Positions 8,938 to 17,565 of a stretch of 42,299 nt of DNA are shown here, piece after piece. Each line of letters begins with the position of its first letter. Positions within the stretch are counted from its first letter, which is position 1. The stretch comes from a bacterium. GTDB lineage: Bacteria > Bacillota > Clostridia > Lachnospirales > Lachnospiraceae. The notes beneath the pieces are model-generated. The model saw nothing but the letters and a program-made list of their open reading frames with translations. It was not told the origin of the DNA and ran no database searches. The DNA lies in assembly GCA_023664305.1 (NCBI GenBank), contig JAMPFT010000001.1, positions 1 through 42,299 of the forward strand. The letters are read 5' to 3'. Both the position numbers and the translations under genes were made by a program.

Positions 8938-11900
8938 TTCAAATATATCGTTTCGTCCTCAACAACCACCGAATCAGCCAGCAGCTGCAGCGCAATATCA
9001 AGGTATTCACTGCTTGTTTTTGTAAGGCGTAATACTCCGCATTGAAGCGCAAGGGATCGGTACAAGCCATTCTTATTCGCCTTCACATTTTGTCTGAGTA
9101 TTTCCAGCATCCCGGCAGCCAACTCTTCCGGAGCAATCTGCCTGATATCGCGGACAATATCTCCCGGGCCCCGAAAAACAATTTCTCTCGGTTCTTTTAA
9201 ATACAGGAATCCGTTCCGCCGGATGATTCCACACAGCTGATACCCGTACATCTGCTGTTCATACTCCTGCTGAACGAAGCTTGTGACCTTTTCCCGTCCA
9301 AAATACCCGACAATCCGCTTTAAAAGCAGTTCTTCCGAAAGCGGAGCCTCGATTTCCAGAATTGCCTTGACCATTCCCTTTAAATCCTGAAAATACTGCC
9401 AGTTCAGTTGAACAATATTCGCCGCTTTATAGCGTGGAAATTCAAAATGCTTCTCTTCCGCCGCAATTTCAAAAGGTTCCGCCTCCACGATTTCGCTCGT
9501 CTCCGTTTTTTCCTTTACCGGATTTTGCACTGCTTTTGCTGCCGCTTCCAAAAGACGACGCTGCTCGACAGCCTTACTGCGAAACCAGTCGGTGGACCAG
9601 ATACGGTAAAACCTCCACCCCATGCGTTCCAATACTTCCTGCCGCAAACGATCCCGGTCGCGGGCGTTCTTAGAGGAATGATAGGTAGCGCCGTCACATT
9701 CGATAGCAAGCACATAGTCTGAACTGTTGGGAATTTTCAGTCCAAGATCAATTCTGAACCCGGAACAACCGATCTGCGTATCGACCGAAAATCCTTTTGA
9801 TCGCAAAAACTCGCAGACCTCCAATTCAAAATCCGAGTCAAACTGCTCGTAAGGACTGACTGACATCGCGCGTTCCAGCGCAATATTGCCGTTCTCTGCA
9901 AAATCAAGATACTCGCGCAAAAGCGTAACTCCCAGCGCTGACGTTCGCTTCAAATCAATATCCGTACAATGCATGGAGGATACAAGCTGTATATTATATT
10001 TTGCCCGGGTAACTGCGACATTCAGCCGTCTCTCGCCTCCAACTCGGTTCAGCGGGCCAAAGTTATGCAGCAGACGACCCTGCGCGTCTTTCCCGTATGC
10101 AACGCTGAAAATAATCGTATCCCGTTCGTCTCCCTGAACGGTTTCCAGATTTTTAATAAAAAACGGCTCCTCTCCCTGTCGTTTAAAGAAATATTCTGTT
10201 TCAGGCATACTTTGACGGCGCTTTGACAGCAATTTATCGATCAGATCCTGCTGCGCGACACTGAACGCAACCACCCCAAGACTACGGTTTGGATAATTCT
10301 TAATATGTTGATAAATCAAATCAACGATATATTCCGCTTCTTTTCGATTCGTATGTGATTTTCGGTCAAAAATACCTTCCACATGATAGTAATCCACGCC
10401 AATCCCGACCGAGTCAGCTCTGGAAGAAGGGAATGTAACAAGATCGTTATCGTAAAAATTCTTATTTGAGAAAACAATCAACTGCTCATAGCGGCTGCGG
10501 TAATGCCAGCGCAGGCGGAGCTGCTGCATGGAGGTAGAGCACAGATCCAAAATAGATTCAAAATCCGTTATATCTCCGGTTTCCTCATCGTTGTCTTCCG
10601 CTTCAACCGTTGCGTTAAAGAAATTGCTGGGCGGCATTTGCCTGGAATCTCCTACCACAATCAACTGCTTAGCGCGATAAATTGCACCGATGGCGTCCTG
10701 CGGAAAAATCTGCGATGCCTCATCAAATACAACAACATCAAAACGAATGGAACCGGATGTAAGAAAGGTACTGACACTGAGCGGCGACATTAAAAAACAG
10801 GGCTTTATGCGCTGCACGAGTTCGCCGGTTTCCGCTAAAAGGGAGCGAATGCTTTTCTGTTTCCTCTTTTTTTCGCCCTCGCGAAGCAAAACAGCCAAAG
10901 CGCTGCCGGAAGCGATCATGTCAAGAGACGGCCGTTCAGCGGAAAGTACAGCTTTGATTTTTGCCTTATTGATTTCAAATTGCTCCATATCCTTCTCGGC
11001 AAATATACGGACTACTTTGTCCTGAGCAATTCGATTATACTTCGAGAGCGCGGGCGTGACAGACAAAATCGATTCAATCCACTGATTATAAAACTGCTTT
11101 TTGAAAGCGCCCGGAATATATTTTGCTTCAACGCAACGTTGAATAACCGTGTTGACAAAAGGCATCATCTGATAATCATTCAACCCGGAAAGGAGACTGC
11201 TGAAATATTGCCAATGCTCCAGCTGGTCGAATCCGTTTAAGCACTTTTTGCACCGCGTCAATGTCAACAGCAGACCGCTTCTCTTTATATTCCATATCGT
11301 ACTGTCAAAACAATCCGTAAGATGATCTATCGTCTCGCCGGTACATTTCTCCAGACACTCGTCCAACCGAGCCGCATAGTCCTCAAACATTGTCTTTTCG
11401 CCTGCAAGATCGTGACCCTCCGCCAATCTGCCAAAAGAATTTCCCTCTGCAAAAACAGCACGGATGATTTCCATCTGCCTGGATACATAAGACCAGTCCG
11501 TTTGAAGCCCCCGATAAGCCGAGCCAAATATTTCCCGAAAAGAGACTTCCTCTTCCTGATATTGAATCATTCTCTGCTGACAGTCCGAAAGCTGCTTCGT
11601 CAACTCAACGGCTTTCGCGTAAGAAGGCTTTTTCCCGTCTTTCCTGCACAATTGCAGAGAGCGGATCATCTGCCGATACTCCGAACTGAAAATCCTGGAA
11701 AATGCGCCGTTAAATACTTTTGTCAGCCTTTTGTAACAGTCTGCGCCGTCAAGCTTATAGACATCCTCGTCAAACACATCCGCAAGGGAAAGCTGCCGGG
11801 ACAAAATATCAGAGCTTTGATCCCGTAGCCTTTCCCACAAAGAATCCGCCCTTTCAAAAGGTTCTCTCTGAAGCAGGGACGGCGTAACCGCCCGATCTGC

Positions 11901-13550
11901 ATCTGCGGCTTGAAAGAAATTCCGCCATGCGCACGCTCCTACAATACTGTCGCAGGAAATGCCGTATCGTTCCGCAATTTCTTTTAAAGTCGGAATCAAT
12001 TCCTGCAGGAGCTGCACAACAGAGGCAAGCCCGCTTTTTACCGTCATTCTTTCCTGATAAGATTTATCCGGATTGATGTATCCGTACCATAAATTTTTCC
12101 TGTAGTCATAACCAATGGAGGGAATATAATCCACATACTGCTCCAAAAGAGAAACGACTTCTGTCAAAAAGGTCTCTCCCTTACTATCCAGCTGAGGCAC
12201 TGTCCATTCCACATCCGGGACATTTCGCAGCGCGGCAAATTCCTCATATAGCTGATACAGGCTTTTCTCGATCACCGGCCGATGTTTATGAAGTTCTGAC
12301 GCATAAGCGTCCAACTGCTTTTGCGCCTTTTCTTTAATACTGATTTCGCGATCCGCTTTTGCGGATACGGCGCTTCCCGGATTTCTCAGCGTATGACAAA
12401 TATCTGCGATAACTGCTTTTTTGTTTGCCTTGTGACTGTGCAATTCCAGGCAAAATTCAGATAGCCCCGCCTGTTTCAGCTTATCATAAACAACATTCAA
12501 AGCCGCCAGCTTTTCTGATACGAACAGCACCTTTTTCCCGTCGCTTAGGCATTCCGCGATAATATTTGTAATCGTCTGGCTTTTTCCTGTTCCCGGAGGT
12601 CCCTGGAGGACAAAGCTTTTTCCCTGCTTTGCCATCTCAATCGCCTCAATCTGACTGGAATCCGCATCCACAACGCTGTGCAGCTCAATTAACGGATTCG
12701 TGACGGTAGTACCGTTGTCATCGGCCTCACATCCTGTCTGATGAATCGGTTCCCCCAAAAGCATACGGACATTTTGATTCGCAAGAATTGCTGCCGCATT
12801 ATCCTTCAGATCACGGTACATATTGATTTTCAGGAACGAAAAAATACCAAGCTTACATTCAGACGTTACATCCCACTGTAATTTCCTGACAATTCCTCTT
12901 ATTTTTTCCAGATAAGCGCTCAGCCCCTCCTCATTGTAATCCGGAAATTTTATTCCGTATTCTGCATCCAGCTTATAAGCAAACGTAGGATTGACTATGA
13001 TATCGTCTCCGGTTGATGTAATATAATACGGCGAAACAGACGACTCCTGCTCCAGATGAACCGGCGCAAGTAAAACAGGCGCTCGAAATACCTGTTTCGA
13101 GGAATCGCTTTCCTTCCAATGAATAAAGCCAAATGCCATATACGCGACATTAACACCTGTTTCCTCGATATATTCCCTGGCCTTCTTGTCTATATTTTTC
13201 ACTGCTGTCAGAGGATTCGCGGCAGAACTGTACAGCAAAATCTGATTTTGCCGCTTTATCCTGGAAGAATACTGTGCGAAGAAAACATCTCTTCCTTCAG
13301 AGGATTCCACAGGTTCATTTCCTTCCTGTTCACCGCCGATAACCGCCTCTACATCCTCTTCCTCATCCGCGATTTTCGGATCAAAAACCTCAAAAGCTGC
13401 AGCGCTGTCAACTTTATCAAATAAGACATCCGCCTCAGGCAATAAAACCTCAGCCGTTGTCGCTTTCGTATCCCGGAAGTTGATCAGATTATTTCTTTTC
13501 CCCATATCAAGGAGTAATTCTGCCCATTTATCCAGCTTTCTTTTATCCAT
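8934..13550 (-). CDS. DUF4011-type SF1 helicase with PD-(D/E)XK/Vsr-like nuclease domain
   Basis: This 1538-aa protein resembles the large DUF4011/DUF3320 helicases of bacterial accessory regions, some of which have been catalogued as candidate anti-phage genes. The DUF4011-like N-terminus has WAELLLDMGKRNNLINFRD near residue 8. Walker A GPPGTGKSQT is at 317-326, Walker B VVVFDEASQ near 939-947 and the SF1 motif VI VTRAK at 1180-1184, preceded by QGDERDTI. A nuclease-like domain follows with RID at 1266-1268, IECDG at 1283-1287 and RMGWRFYRIWSTDWF, typical of Vsr/MTES_1575-like folds. The last 150 residues resemble DUF3320. The long insert between Walker A and B is mostly helical. AGAGGA precedes the ATG. 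Its AT-rich bases contrast with both neighbours, suggesting acquisition. Antiviral function is inferred, not shown. Confidence 0.9.
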   Translation of the reverse strand: MDKRKLDKWAELLLDMGKRNNLINFRDTKATTAEVLLPEADVLFDKVDSAAAFEVFDPKIADEEEDVEAVIGGEQEGNEPVESSEGRDVFFAQYSSRIKRQNQILLYSSAANPLTAVKNIDKKAREYIEETGVNVAYMAFGFIHWKESDSSKQVFRAPVLLAPVHLEQESSVSPYYITSTGDDIIVNPTFAYKLDAEYGIKFPDYNEEGLSAYLEKIRGIVRKLQWDVTSECKLGIFSFLKINMYRDLKDNAAAILANQNVRMLLGEPIHQTGCEADDNGTTVTNPLIELHSVVDADSSQIEAIEMAKQGKSFVLQGPPGTGKSQTITNIIAECLSDGKKVLFVSEKLAALNVVYDKLKQAGLSEFCLELHSHKANKKAVIADICHTLRNPGSAVSAKADREISIKEKAQKQLDAYASELHKHRPVIEKSLYQLYEEFAALRNVPDVEWTVPQLDSKGETFLTEVVSLLEQYVDYIPSIGYDYRKNLWYGYINPDKSYQERMTVKSGLASVVQLLQELIPTLKEIAERYGISCDSIVGACAWRNFFQAADADRAVTPSLLQREPFERADSLWERLRDQSSDILSRQLSLADVFDEDVYKLDGADCYKRLTKVFNGAFSRIFSSEYRQMIRSLQLCRKDGKKPSYAKAVELTKQLSDCQQRMIQYQEEEVSFREIFGSAYRGLQTDWSYVSRQMEIIRAVFAEGNSFGRLAEGHDLAGEKTMFEDYAARLDECLEKCTGETIDHLTDCFDSTIWNIKRSGLLLTLTRCKKCLNGFDQLEHWQYFSSLLSGLNDYQMMPFVNTVIQRCVEAKYIPGAFKKQFYNQWIESILSVTPALSKYNRIAQDKVVRIFAEKDMEQFEINKAKIKAVLSAERPSLDMIASGSALAVLLREGEKKRKQKSIRSLLAETGELVQRIKPCFLMSPLSVSTFLTSGSIRFDVVVFDEASQIFPQDAIGAIYRAKQLIVVGDSRQMPPSNFFNATVEAEDNDEETGDITDFESILDLCSTSMQQLRLRWHYRSRYEQLIVFSNKNFYDNDLVTFPSSRADSVGIGVDYYHVEGIFDRKSHTNRKEAEYIVDLIYQHIKNYPNRSLGVVAFSVAQQDLIDKLLSKRRQSMPETEYFFKRQGEEPFFIKNLETVQGDERDTIIFSVAYGKDAQGRLLHNFGPLNRVGGERRLNVAVTRAKYNIQLVSSMHCTDIDLKRTSALGVTLLREYLDFAENGNIALERAMSVSPYEQFDSDFELEVCEFLRSKGFSVDTQIGCSGFRIDLGLKIPNSSDYVLAIECDGATYHSSKNARDRDRLRQEVLERMGWRFYRIWSTDWFRSKAVEQRRLLEAAAKAVQNPVKEKTETSEIVEAEPFEIAAEEKHFEFPRYKAANIVQLNWQYFQDLKGMVKAILEIEAPLSEELLLKRIVGYFGREKVTSFVQQEYEQQMYGYQLCGIIRRNGFLYLKEPREIVFRGPGDIVRDIRQIAPEELAAGMLEILRQNVKANKNGLYRSLALQCGVLRLTKTSSEYLDIALQLLADSVVVEDETIYLK

Positions 13551-13604
13551 AATCCGGTTCCTCTCTATATATTTAGCATTAGTAATAATATCAATATCAA
13601 ATAC

Positions 13605-13633
13605 AGTATATCATCCTCTCACCCCGGACGCAA
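13605..13633 (-). promoter_or_regulatory. candidate promoter for the helicase cassette
   Basis: Minus-strand TTGCGT (13633-13628), 17 bp, then TATACT (13610-13605), about 55 bp before the helicase ATG. The 109-bp gap after spoIIP is strikingly AT-rich and contains a direct TTGATAT repeat nearer the gene. Confidence 0.6.
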
Positions 13634-13659
13634 TACGATAATAATCAGTCGAAAATATT

Positions 13660-14946
13660 CTACTCCCCGCTCAGCACCAGATCCAGAATGTGAGCCAGCG
13701 GCTCGCAGGCGTTCATTGCCTCCTCCACCGTATTATTCTGCGCCCCCAGCTCGATCAGCAGATATTTATCCTTCAAATGCATATTATACCGGTATCCCTT
13801 CAGATATATTTTTCTGGTCAGTCCCGGATAGTATTCCGCCGCTTTCAGCTGCATCTGGAAGGAAAAAGCAAGATTGTTTTCCAGATTCTCATTGTACAGA
13901 TAGGCGATATTTCCTGTCTTTTTCGTTCTGGAGAGACCGTTGAAGAACATAAATCTGGCGGTAGGACGCCCGTCCAGATCCATGACAAGTCTGGTGTCCT
14001 CCGGCATCTCGTCTCTGTGCAGATCGATGACCACCTGGATAGAGGGATTTTCTTCCAGCACCCGGCTCACCCCCGGAAGGGCCCGGGAATAGGCGTCGTT
14101 CCGCGTCTGCGCGTCATATTCCGCCGTATGGTGCAATACGGTATAACCGTAGGTTTCCGTCAGGATCTGCGTCAGCCTGTCTCCAACCCCTACGATGGAA
14201 TCCGCCGGTTCCCCCTGCCGCGAATCGGCAAAGCTCTCCTGCGAATGAGTGTGAAAAATCAGGATCTGCGGCCCCGTCCCGTCCTTTTGCACCGTCATAT
14301 CCTTTTCCAGGAAGCTCTCCACATTCAGCTGATCGCTTCCCGCCATCGTGTTACTGTCTACTATGTAAAACTGTTTCAGCAGCGTCTCGTAATCCTGCAG
14401 CGCAGCGATATCTACCTCTTCCGTTTTTCCACGGGGCACAAAGGGCATCTGCCCTTCCTGTATCCGCAGCGCTTCGTTTTCCGCCTCAAACAGCTGGGTG
14501 AGCGTTTTTTCCCCTTCCGCCTGCGGATTTTCCCGTTCTTCTTCGGAATAATCCTGATCCGGGGAAGGACCCTCCTGCGCCTCCGCGAGAAGGATTTCCC
14601 GGAAAGAAATCTCCGTGTTTTGATCCTCTTCCCGCTTCTCCTTCGCCGCATATCCATAAAGCGGGAGCAGACTGTCTATCTGCTCCTGTATGATCCAGTA
14701 TGTGTCCTGCCGTTTTCCCTCCGTATAAGGAATACAAAGCATGTAGGAATCATAGATTCTGTCCGTCAGCACATCCGCCAGCTCCCGCAGCATAAAGCTT
14801 CGCAGACTTCTTTCCCCGGCTTCCTCCGCGGCGTCCGTGCTCCCGGTCCGCGGTCTGCCGATTATGCCCTGCAGCAGCAGAAGCAGCAGCACGGCGGCTC
14901 CCGCCGTCACGGCAAGCCTTCTTGCAGTGCGATTTAATTTTATCAC
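13660..14946 (-). CDS. spoIIP: stage II sporulation protein P
   Basis: SpoIIP is a membrane-anchored peptidoglycan amidase/endopeptidase that, with SpoIID and SpoIIM, thins septal peptidoglycan during engulfment of the forespore. The 428-aa product begins with a basic stretch and one membrane segment (LAVTAGAAVLLLLLLQG, about 11-27). A low-complexity acidic linker follows, then the catalytic SpoIIP domain from about 220 with ILIFHTHSQESF, VIDLHRDEMP and the C-terminal LIELGAQNNTVEEA zinc-site region. The start is GTG, preceded by GAGGAAG. It follows gpr by 48 bp in the usual gpr-spoIIP order; downstream, lepA is displaced by the helicase cassette. Confidence 0.95.
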   Translation of the reverse strand: MIKLNRTARRLAVTAGAAVLLLLLLQGIIGRPRTGSTDAAEEAGERSLRSFMLRELADVLTDRIYDSYMLCIPYTEGKRQDTYWIIQEQIDSLLPLYGYAAKEKREEDQNTEISFREILLAEAQEGPSPDQDYSEEERENPQAEGEKTLTQLFEAENEALRIQEGQMPFVPRGKTEEVDIAALQDYETLLKQFYIVDSNTMAGSDQLNVESFLEKDMTVQKDGTGPQILIFHTHSQESFADSRQGEPADSIVGVGDRLTQILTETYGYTVLHHTAEYDAQTRNDAYSRALPGVSRVLEENPSIQVVIDLHRDEMPEDTRLVMDLDGRPTARFMFFNGLSRTKKTGNIAYLYNENLENNLAFSFQMQLKAAEYYPGLTRKIYLKGYRYNMHLKDKYLLIELGAQNNTVEEAMNACEPLAHILDLVLSGE

Positions 14947-14994
14947 CGGCTACTTCCTCTCGCCGTCCTTCGTACCAATATATGTCTGTCCCGT

Positions 14995-15915
14995 CTATTC
15001 CATGCGCATTTCCATGGCGATGTTGATCCCCTCGGACACGGTAAAGCTGATTCTCTTGATCACCGCGTCGATATCCTTTCCCGTCATATACATATTGTTC
15101 AATTCAGGAAAAGGCGGCGTCTGTCTGCTCATCCATTTTACGGCGTCCAGACTCTCATCCTCTTCCAAAAGCTTCTCCATGGCGTCCATCACGATGGTCG
15201 CGGAATCCACTACCGTAGGAATCCCGATGGCAATCACGGGGATTCCCAGACTCTGTTTTGTCAGCGCGTCCCGGTGATTGCCCACGCCGGAGCCGGGCTG
15301 AATCCCGGTGTTGGTGATCTGGATCGTGCGGTTTAAGCGTCTGGTACTCCGGGCCGCCAGCGCGTCCACCACAATCAGCACATCCGGCGTCGTCTCCCGC
15401 ACTACGCCCTTCACGATCTCCGCCGTCTCCATCCCCGTCCTTGCCATCACCCCCGGCTCCAGGGCGCTCAATAAATTCATCTTGCTGCAATTATAGGCCG
15501 CCTTCCCGTACTCCTTTACGATATGGCGCGTAATAAACAGATTATCCACCGTCTGCGGCCCCAGGGCGTCCGCCGTAACCTCCCGGTTCCCCAGCCCCAC
15601 CACCAGAATATTCTGTTCCCGATCCTCCTGCGGCATGAGCTTCAGCAGTTCCTCCGCCAGGCACTTTGAGATTTCCCGATGATAATCCTCATCCGCGTCC
15701 ACCATGGCAGGCGCTTCCATGGTGACGTAAATCCCCATAGGCTTTCCCATGGCCTTCGCCGCATTTTTGGTATCTATTGTGACCTTTGTCACACGGACGT
15801 CTTCCTTTTCCCGGTAATATTCTTCCACTTGCACTCCCCGCAGCTCGCTGTCCGCATCGCTGATGCTCTCCCGCGCCTCCAGGGCCAAATCGGTTCTCAC
15901 CTGAAAACTACTCAT
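14995..15915 (-). CDS. gpr: germination protease GPR
   Basis: GPR is the A25-family protease that degrades small acid-soluble spore proteins at germination, freeing DNA and supplying amino acids. The 306-aa product shows VRTDLALEARE near the N-terminus, where family zymogens are processed, then VVGLGNREVTADALGPQTV near residue 127 and TPDVLIVVDALAARST near 185, the region carrying the proposed catalytic aspartates. GNHRDALT and the C-terminal SEGINIAMEMR complete the match. GGAGGCGG precedes the ATG. It is divergent from rpsT across a 190-bp gap and is expected to be forespore-specific (sigma-F/G); no convincing box was identified. Confidence 0.95.
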   Translation of the reverse strand: MSSFQVRTDLALEARESISDADSELRGVQVEEYYREKEDVRVTKVTIDTKNAAKAMGKPMGIYVTMEAPAMVDADEDYHREISKCLAEELLKLMPQEDREQNILVVGLGNREVTADALGPQTVDNLFITRHIVKEYGKAAYNCSKMNLLSALEPGVMARTGMETAEIVKGVVRETTPDVLIVVDALAARSTRRLNRTIQITNTGIQPGSGVGNHRDALTKQSLGIPVIAIGIPTVVDSATIVMDAMEKLLEEDESLDAVKWMSRQTPPFPELNNMYMTGKDIDAVIKRISFTVSEGINIAMEMRME

Positions 15916-15986
15916 CTTCCGCCTCCACGTTTCTCTCCTGTTCTGAATTTTTTTCTATTTTTTGCGGAAAAGCATGGAATTATGTA

Positions 15987-16015
15987 TTGACAAAGCGTCT
16001 TTTATTTACTAAACT
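15987..16015 (+). promoter_or_regulatory. promoter for rpsT
   Basis: A perfect TTGACA at 15987-15992 is followed after 17 bp by TAAACT at 16010-16015; a better-looking TACAAT at 16015-16020 is too far by itself. The leader to the rpsT start is about 85 nt. Confidence 0.65.
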
Positions 16016-16106
16016 ACAATAGTGTGTTTGCATTAGTCTCCCGTGTCTGGCTAAAGCGAAACCGATCAAAAAACAATAGATTGTATACAAATTGGAGGTG
16101 TACGAC

Positions 16107-16370
16107 TTGGCTAACATTAAATCCGCGAAAAAAAGAATCCTGGTAAATCGCACAAAGGCTGAAAGGAACAAGGCAATCAGATCCGGCGTGAAGACCGCAA
16201 TCAAGAAGGTGTTCGCCGCGATAGAATCCGGCGATAAGGCTGCCGCTCAGGCTGAGCTTGCCGCTGCTACCAAAGTCATCGAGATGGCCGGAAGCAAGGG
16301 CGTTTATCATAAGAACAATGTGTCCCGCAAGGTTTCCCGTATCAGCAAGGCAGTAAACGAGATGGCCTGA
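16107..16370 (+). CDS. rpsT: 30S ribosomal protein S20
   Basis: S20 binds 16S rRNA early in 30S subunit assembly. The 87-aa product begins ANIKSAKKRILVNRTKAERN after the initiator and is lysine/arginine- and alanine-rich, as is standard, with RSGVKTAIKKVF and KNNVSRKVSRISKAV further on. The start is TTG, seven bases after GGAGGTG; a nearby ATG at 16092 would lie before this ribosome binding site and give an atypical N-terminus. Length equals the usual 87 residues. It is the only plus-strand gene before 22 kb, divergent from gpr as in other Firmicutes. Confidence 0.96.
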   Translation: MANIKSAKKRILVNRTKAERNKAIRSGVKTAIKKVFAAIESGDKAAAQAELAAATKVIEMAGSKGVYHKNNVSRKVSRISKAVNEMA

Positions 16371-16448
16371 ACCGACGTGCGGAAAGCTTTCACACTTAAG
16401 GTGTGCGTTGCGGCTTTTCCGGGAATGCATGGTTTTTGAAAGCAATAA

Positions 16449-16490
16449 AATCCGAACATCTATACCGTCATGTAGATGTTCGGATTTTTT
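16449..16490 (+). terminator. intrinsic terminator of rpsT
   Basis: A long stem AATCCGAACATCTA/TAGATGTTCGGATT is followed by seven T residues. A second hairpin, with CACAC/GTGTG inside a CGGAAAGC/GCTTTTCCG pair, lies between the stop codon and this terminator. Confidence 0.93.
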
Positions 16491-16538
16491 TGTGTCCGCG
16501 CCTGCTTTTGCGCTCTCCTGCTTTCTTTCTGCTTTACT

Positions 16539-16634
16539 CTTTACCCGCAGCCACAGGGATTAATGTGCTCCTGGAGCTGCTGCAAATCATTACCGTCAGC
16601 TTTACCCGCAGCCACAGCCACAGGGATTAATGTC
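16539..16634. repeat. direct repeat carrying the TPM gene stop region
   Basis: Two copies of ctttacccgcagccacag...ggattaatgt lie at 16539-16567 and 16600-16633, offset 61 bp; the second has an extra ccacag. The second copy contains the TAA stop and last codon of the minus-strand TPM-domain gene, so the first is a duplicate of that gene's 3' end placed downstream. The remaining 16371-16538 holds only the rpsT terminator. Confidence 0.8.
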
Positions 16635-17532
16635 TGCGGCCTCCGCCGCCGTGGCTTGCGCCGCCGCTGCTGGTATGGTGTCCGCCTCCGCCGCCGTGGG
16701 AGCCTCCTCCCCCCGAGGAAGAGGCTTCAATATGGCGTTTTACCACATTTTTTCTGATCAGCTCGTCGCCCTGTCCCAGCATCTGCGCCTTGCCGCCGGG
16801 TACATAGGCGTTGACGGCCACCGTATTCTTCGCTCTGTTCTTTCCGAGATGAACGGACGCATAGAGAAACGCTGCCAGTGTTGCGCTCAAAAATGCAATC
16901 AGGTAATAACCGGCCCCCACCCGGACACCGCCTCCCAAAAAGCCGCACACACTGTCGATATAGGCTATGTACGCCCTGTAAGGATCCCTGTCATACCAGG
17001 CGTCCACCGCATCCAGCACCTTCCCCACGTCATAACTGCTCAGCGCGTTTTCCACACGCCCACTGGTAGAAAGCCATTCTCCGCGCTGGCCGGGATAACG
17101 GTTGTCGATGAGGATGGAGCCGTCTCCCTCAAATCCCCTGTTGAAACCGTATCGGTTGGTGTCCCAGAAGTCATCCGCCAGATCCGTCATATTCTGTTCC
17201 CAGTTCGTGGAACGGTAATGATACTGCTCCTTCGCTTCTTCTCCCTCCACCGGCCTGGCAAAGGTCAGGATCACAAAATCCACCCCGTACTCCGCCTCTT
17301 TCCCGGCAATGTATCGGCGGAGCTTTTCCTCCTCTTCGTCTGTCAGAATGTCCGCATAATCATAGACACGCTCGGCGGGAGCCTCGCCGTTGGTTCTTCC
17401 CTTTCCTCCGCCTGCCGCCCGCAGGAGACTGACACAGACCGCCGCAGCCCCCAAAACCGCCACCGCTGCGAACCAGAACCGAAAATAATGAAAATACTGC
17501 TTTCGCGCTTCTTTTTTTGTTTCCTTATCCAC
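16627..17532 (-). CDS. TPM-domain membrane protein with Gly/His-rich tail
   Basis: The 301-aa product has a membrane segment at about 17-38 (FWFAAVAVLGAAAVCVSLL), then a TPM (YgcG-like) domain at about 55-190 with VYDYADILTDEEEEKLRRYI and a DGSILIDNRY segment. A second membrane segment follows at about 205-230 (YYLIAFLSATLAAFLYASV). The tail is very rich in Gly, Ser and His, ending GGGGRRH, a feature of several TPM proteins. TPM domains are widespread and were once linked to phosphatase activity and to membrane-protein or photosystem maintenance; the role here is not known. It lies 33 bp after the zinc-ribbon gene, so the pair is likely one operon. Confidence 0.85.
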   Translation of the reverse strand: MDKETKKEARKQYFHYFRFWFAAVAVLGAAAVCVSLLRAAGGGKGRTNGEAPAERVYDYADILTDEEEEKLRRYIAGKEAEYGVDFVILTFARPVEGEEAKEQYHYRSTNWEQNMTDLADDFWDTNRYGFNRGFEGDGSILIDNRYPGQRGEWLSTSGRVENALSSYDVGKVLDAVDAWYDRDPYRAYIAYIDSVCGFLGGGVRVGAGYYLIAFLSATLAAFLYASVHLGKNRAKNTVAVNAYVPGGKAQMLGQGDELIRKNVVKRHIEASSSGGGGSHGGGGGHHTSSGGASHGGGGRRH

Positions 17533-17565
17533 TATTCTTCCCCTTTATACGCTTCTACACACTTA

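Noticed and set aside
13690-14937. Long plus-strand open frame opposite spoIIP, and similar ones opposite pgk (19665-20936) and mnmA (23901-25142)
   Set aside because: These mirror well-recognised genes on the other strand, lack family motifs and ribosome binding sites, and are expected from GC-rich codon use.
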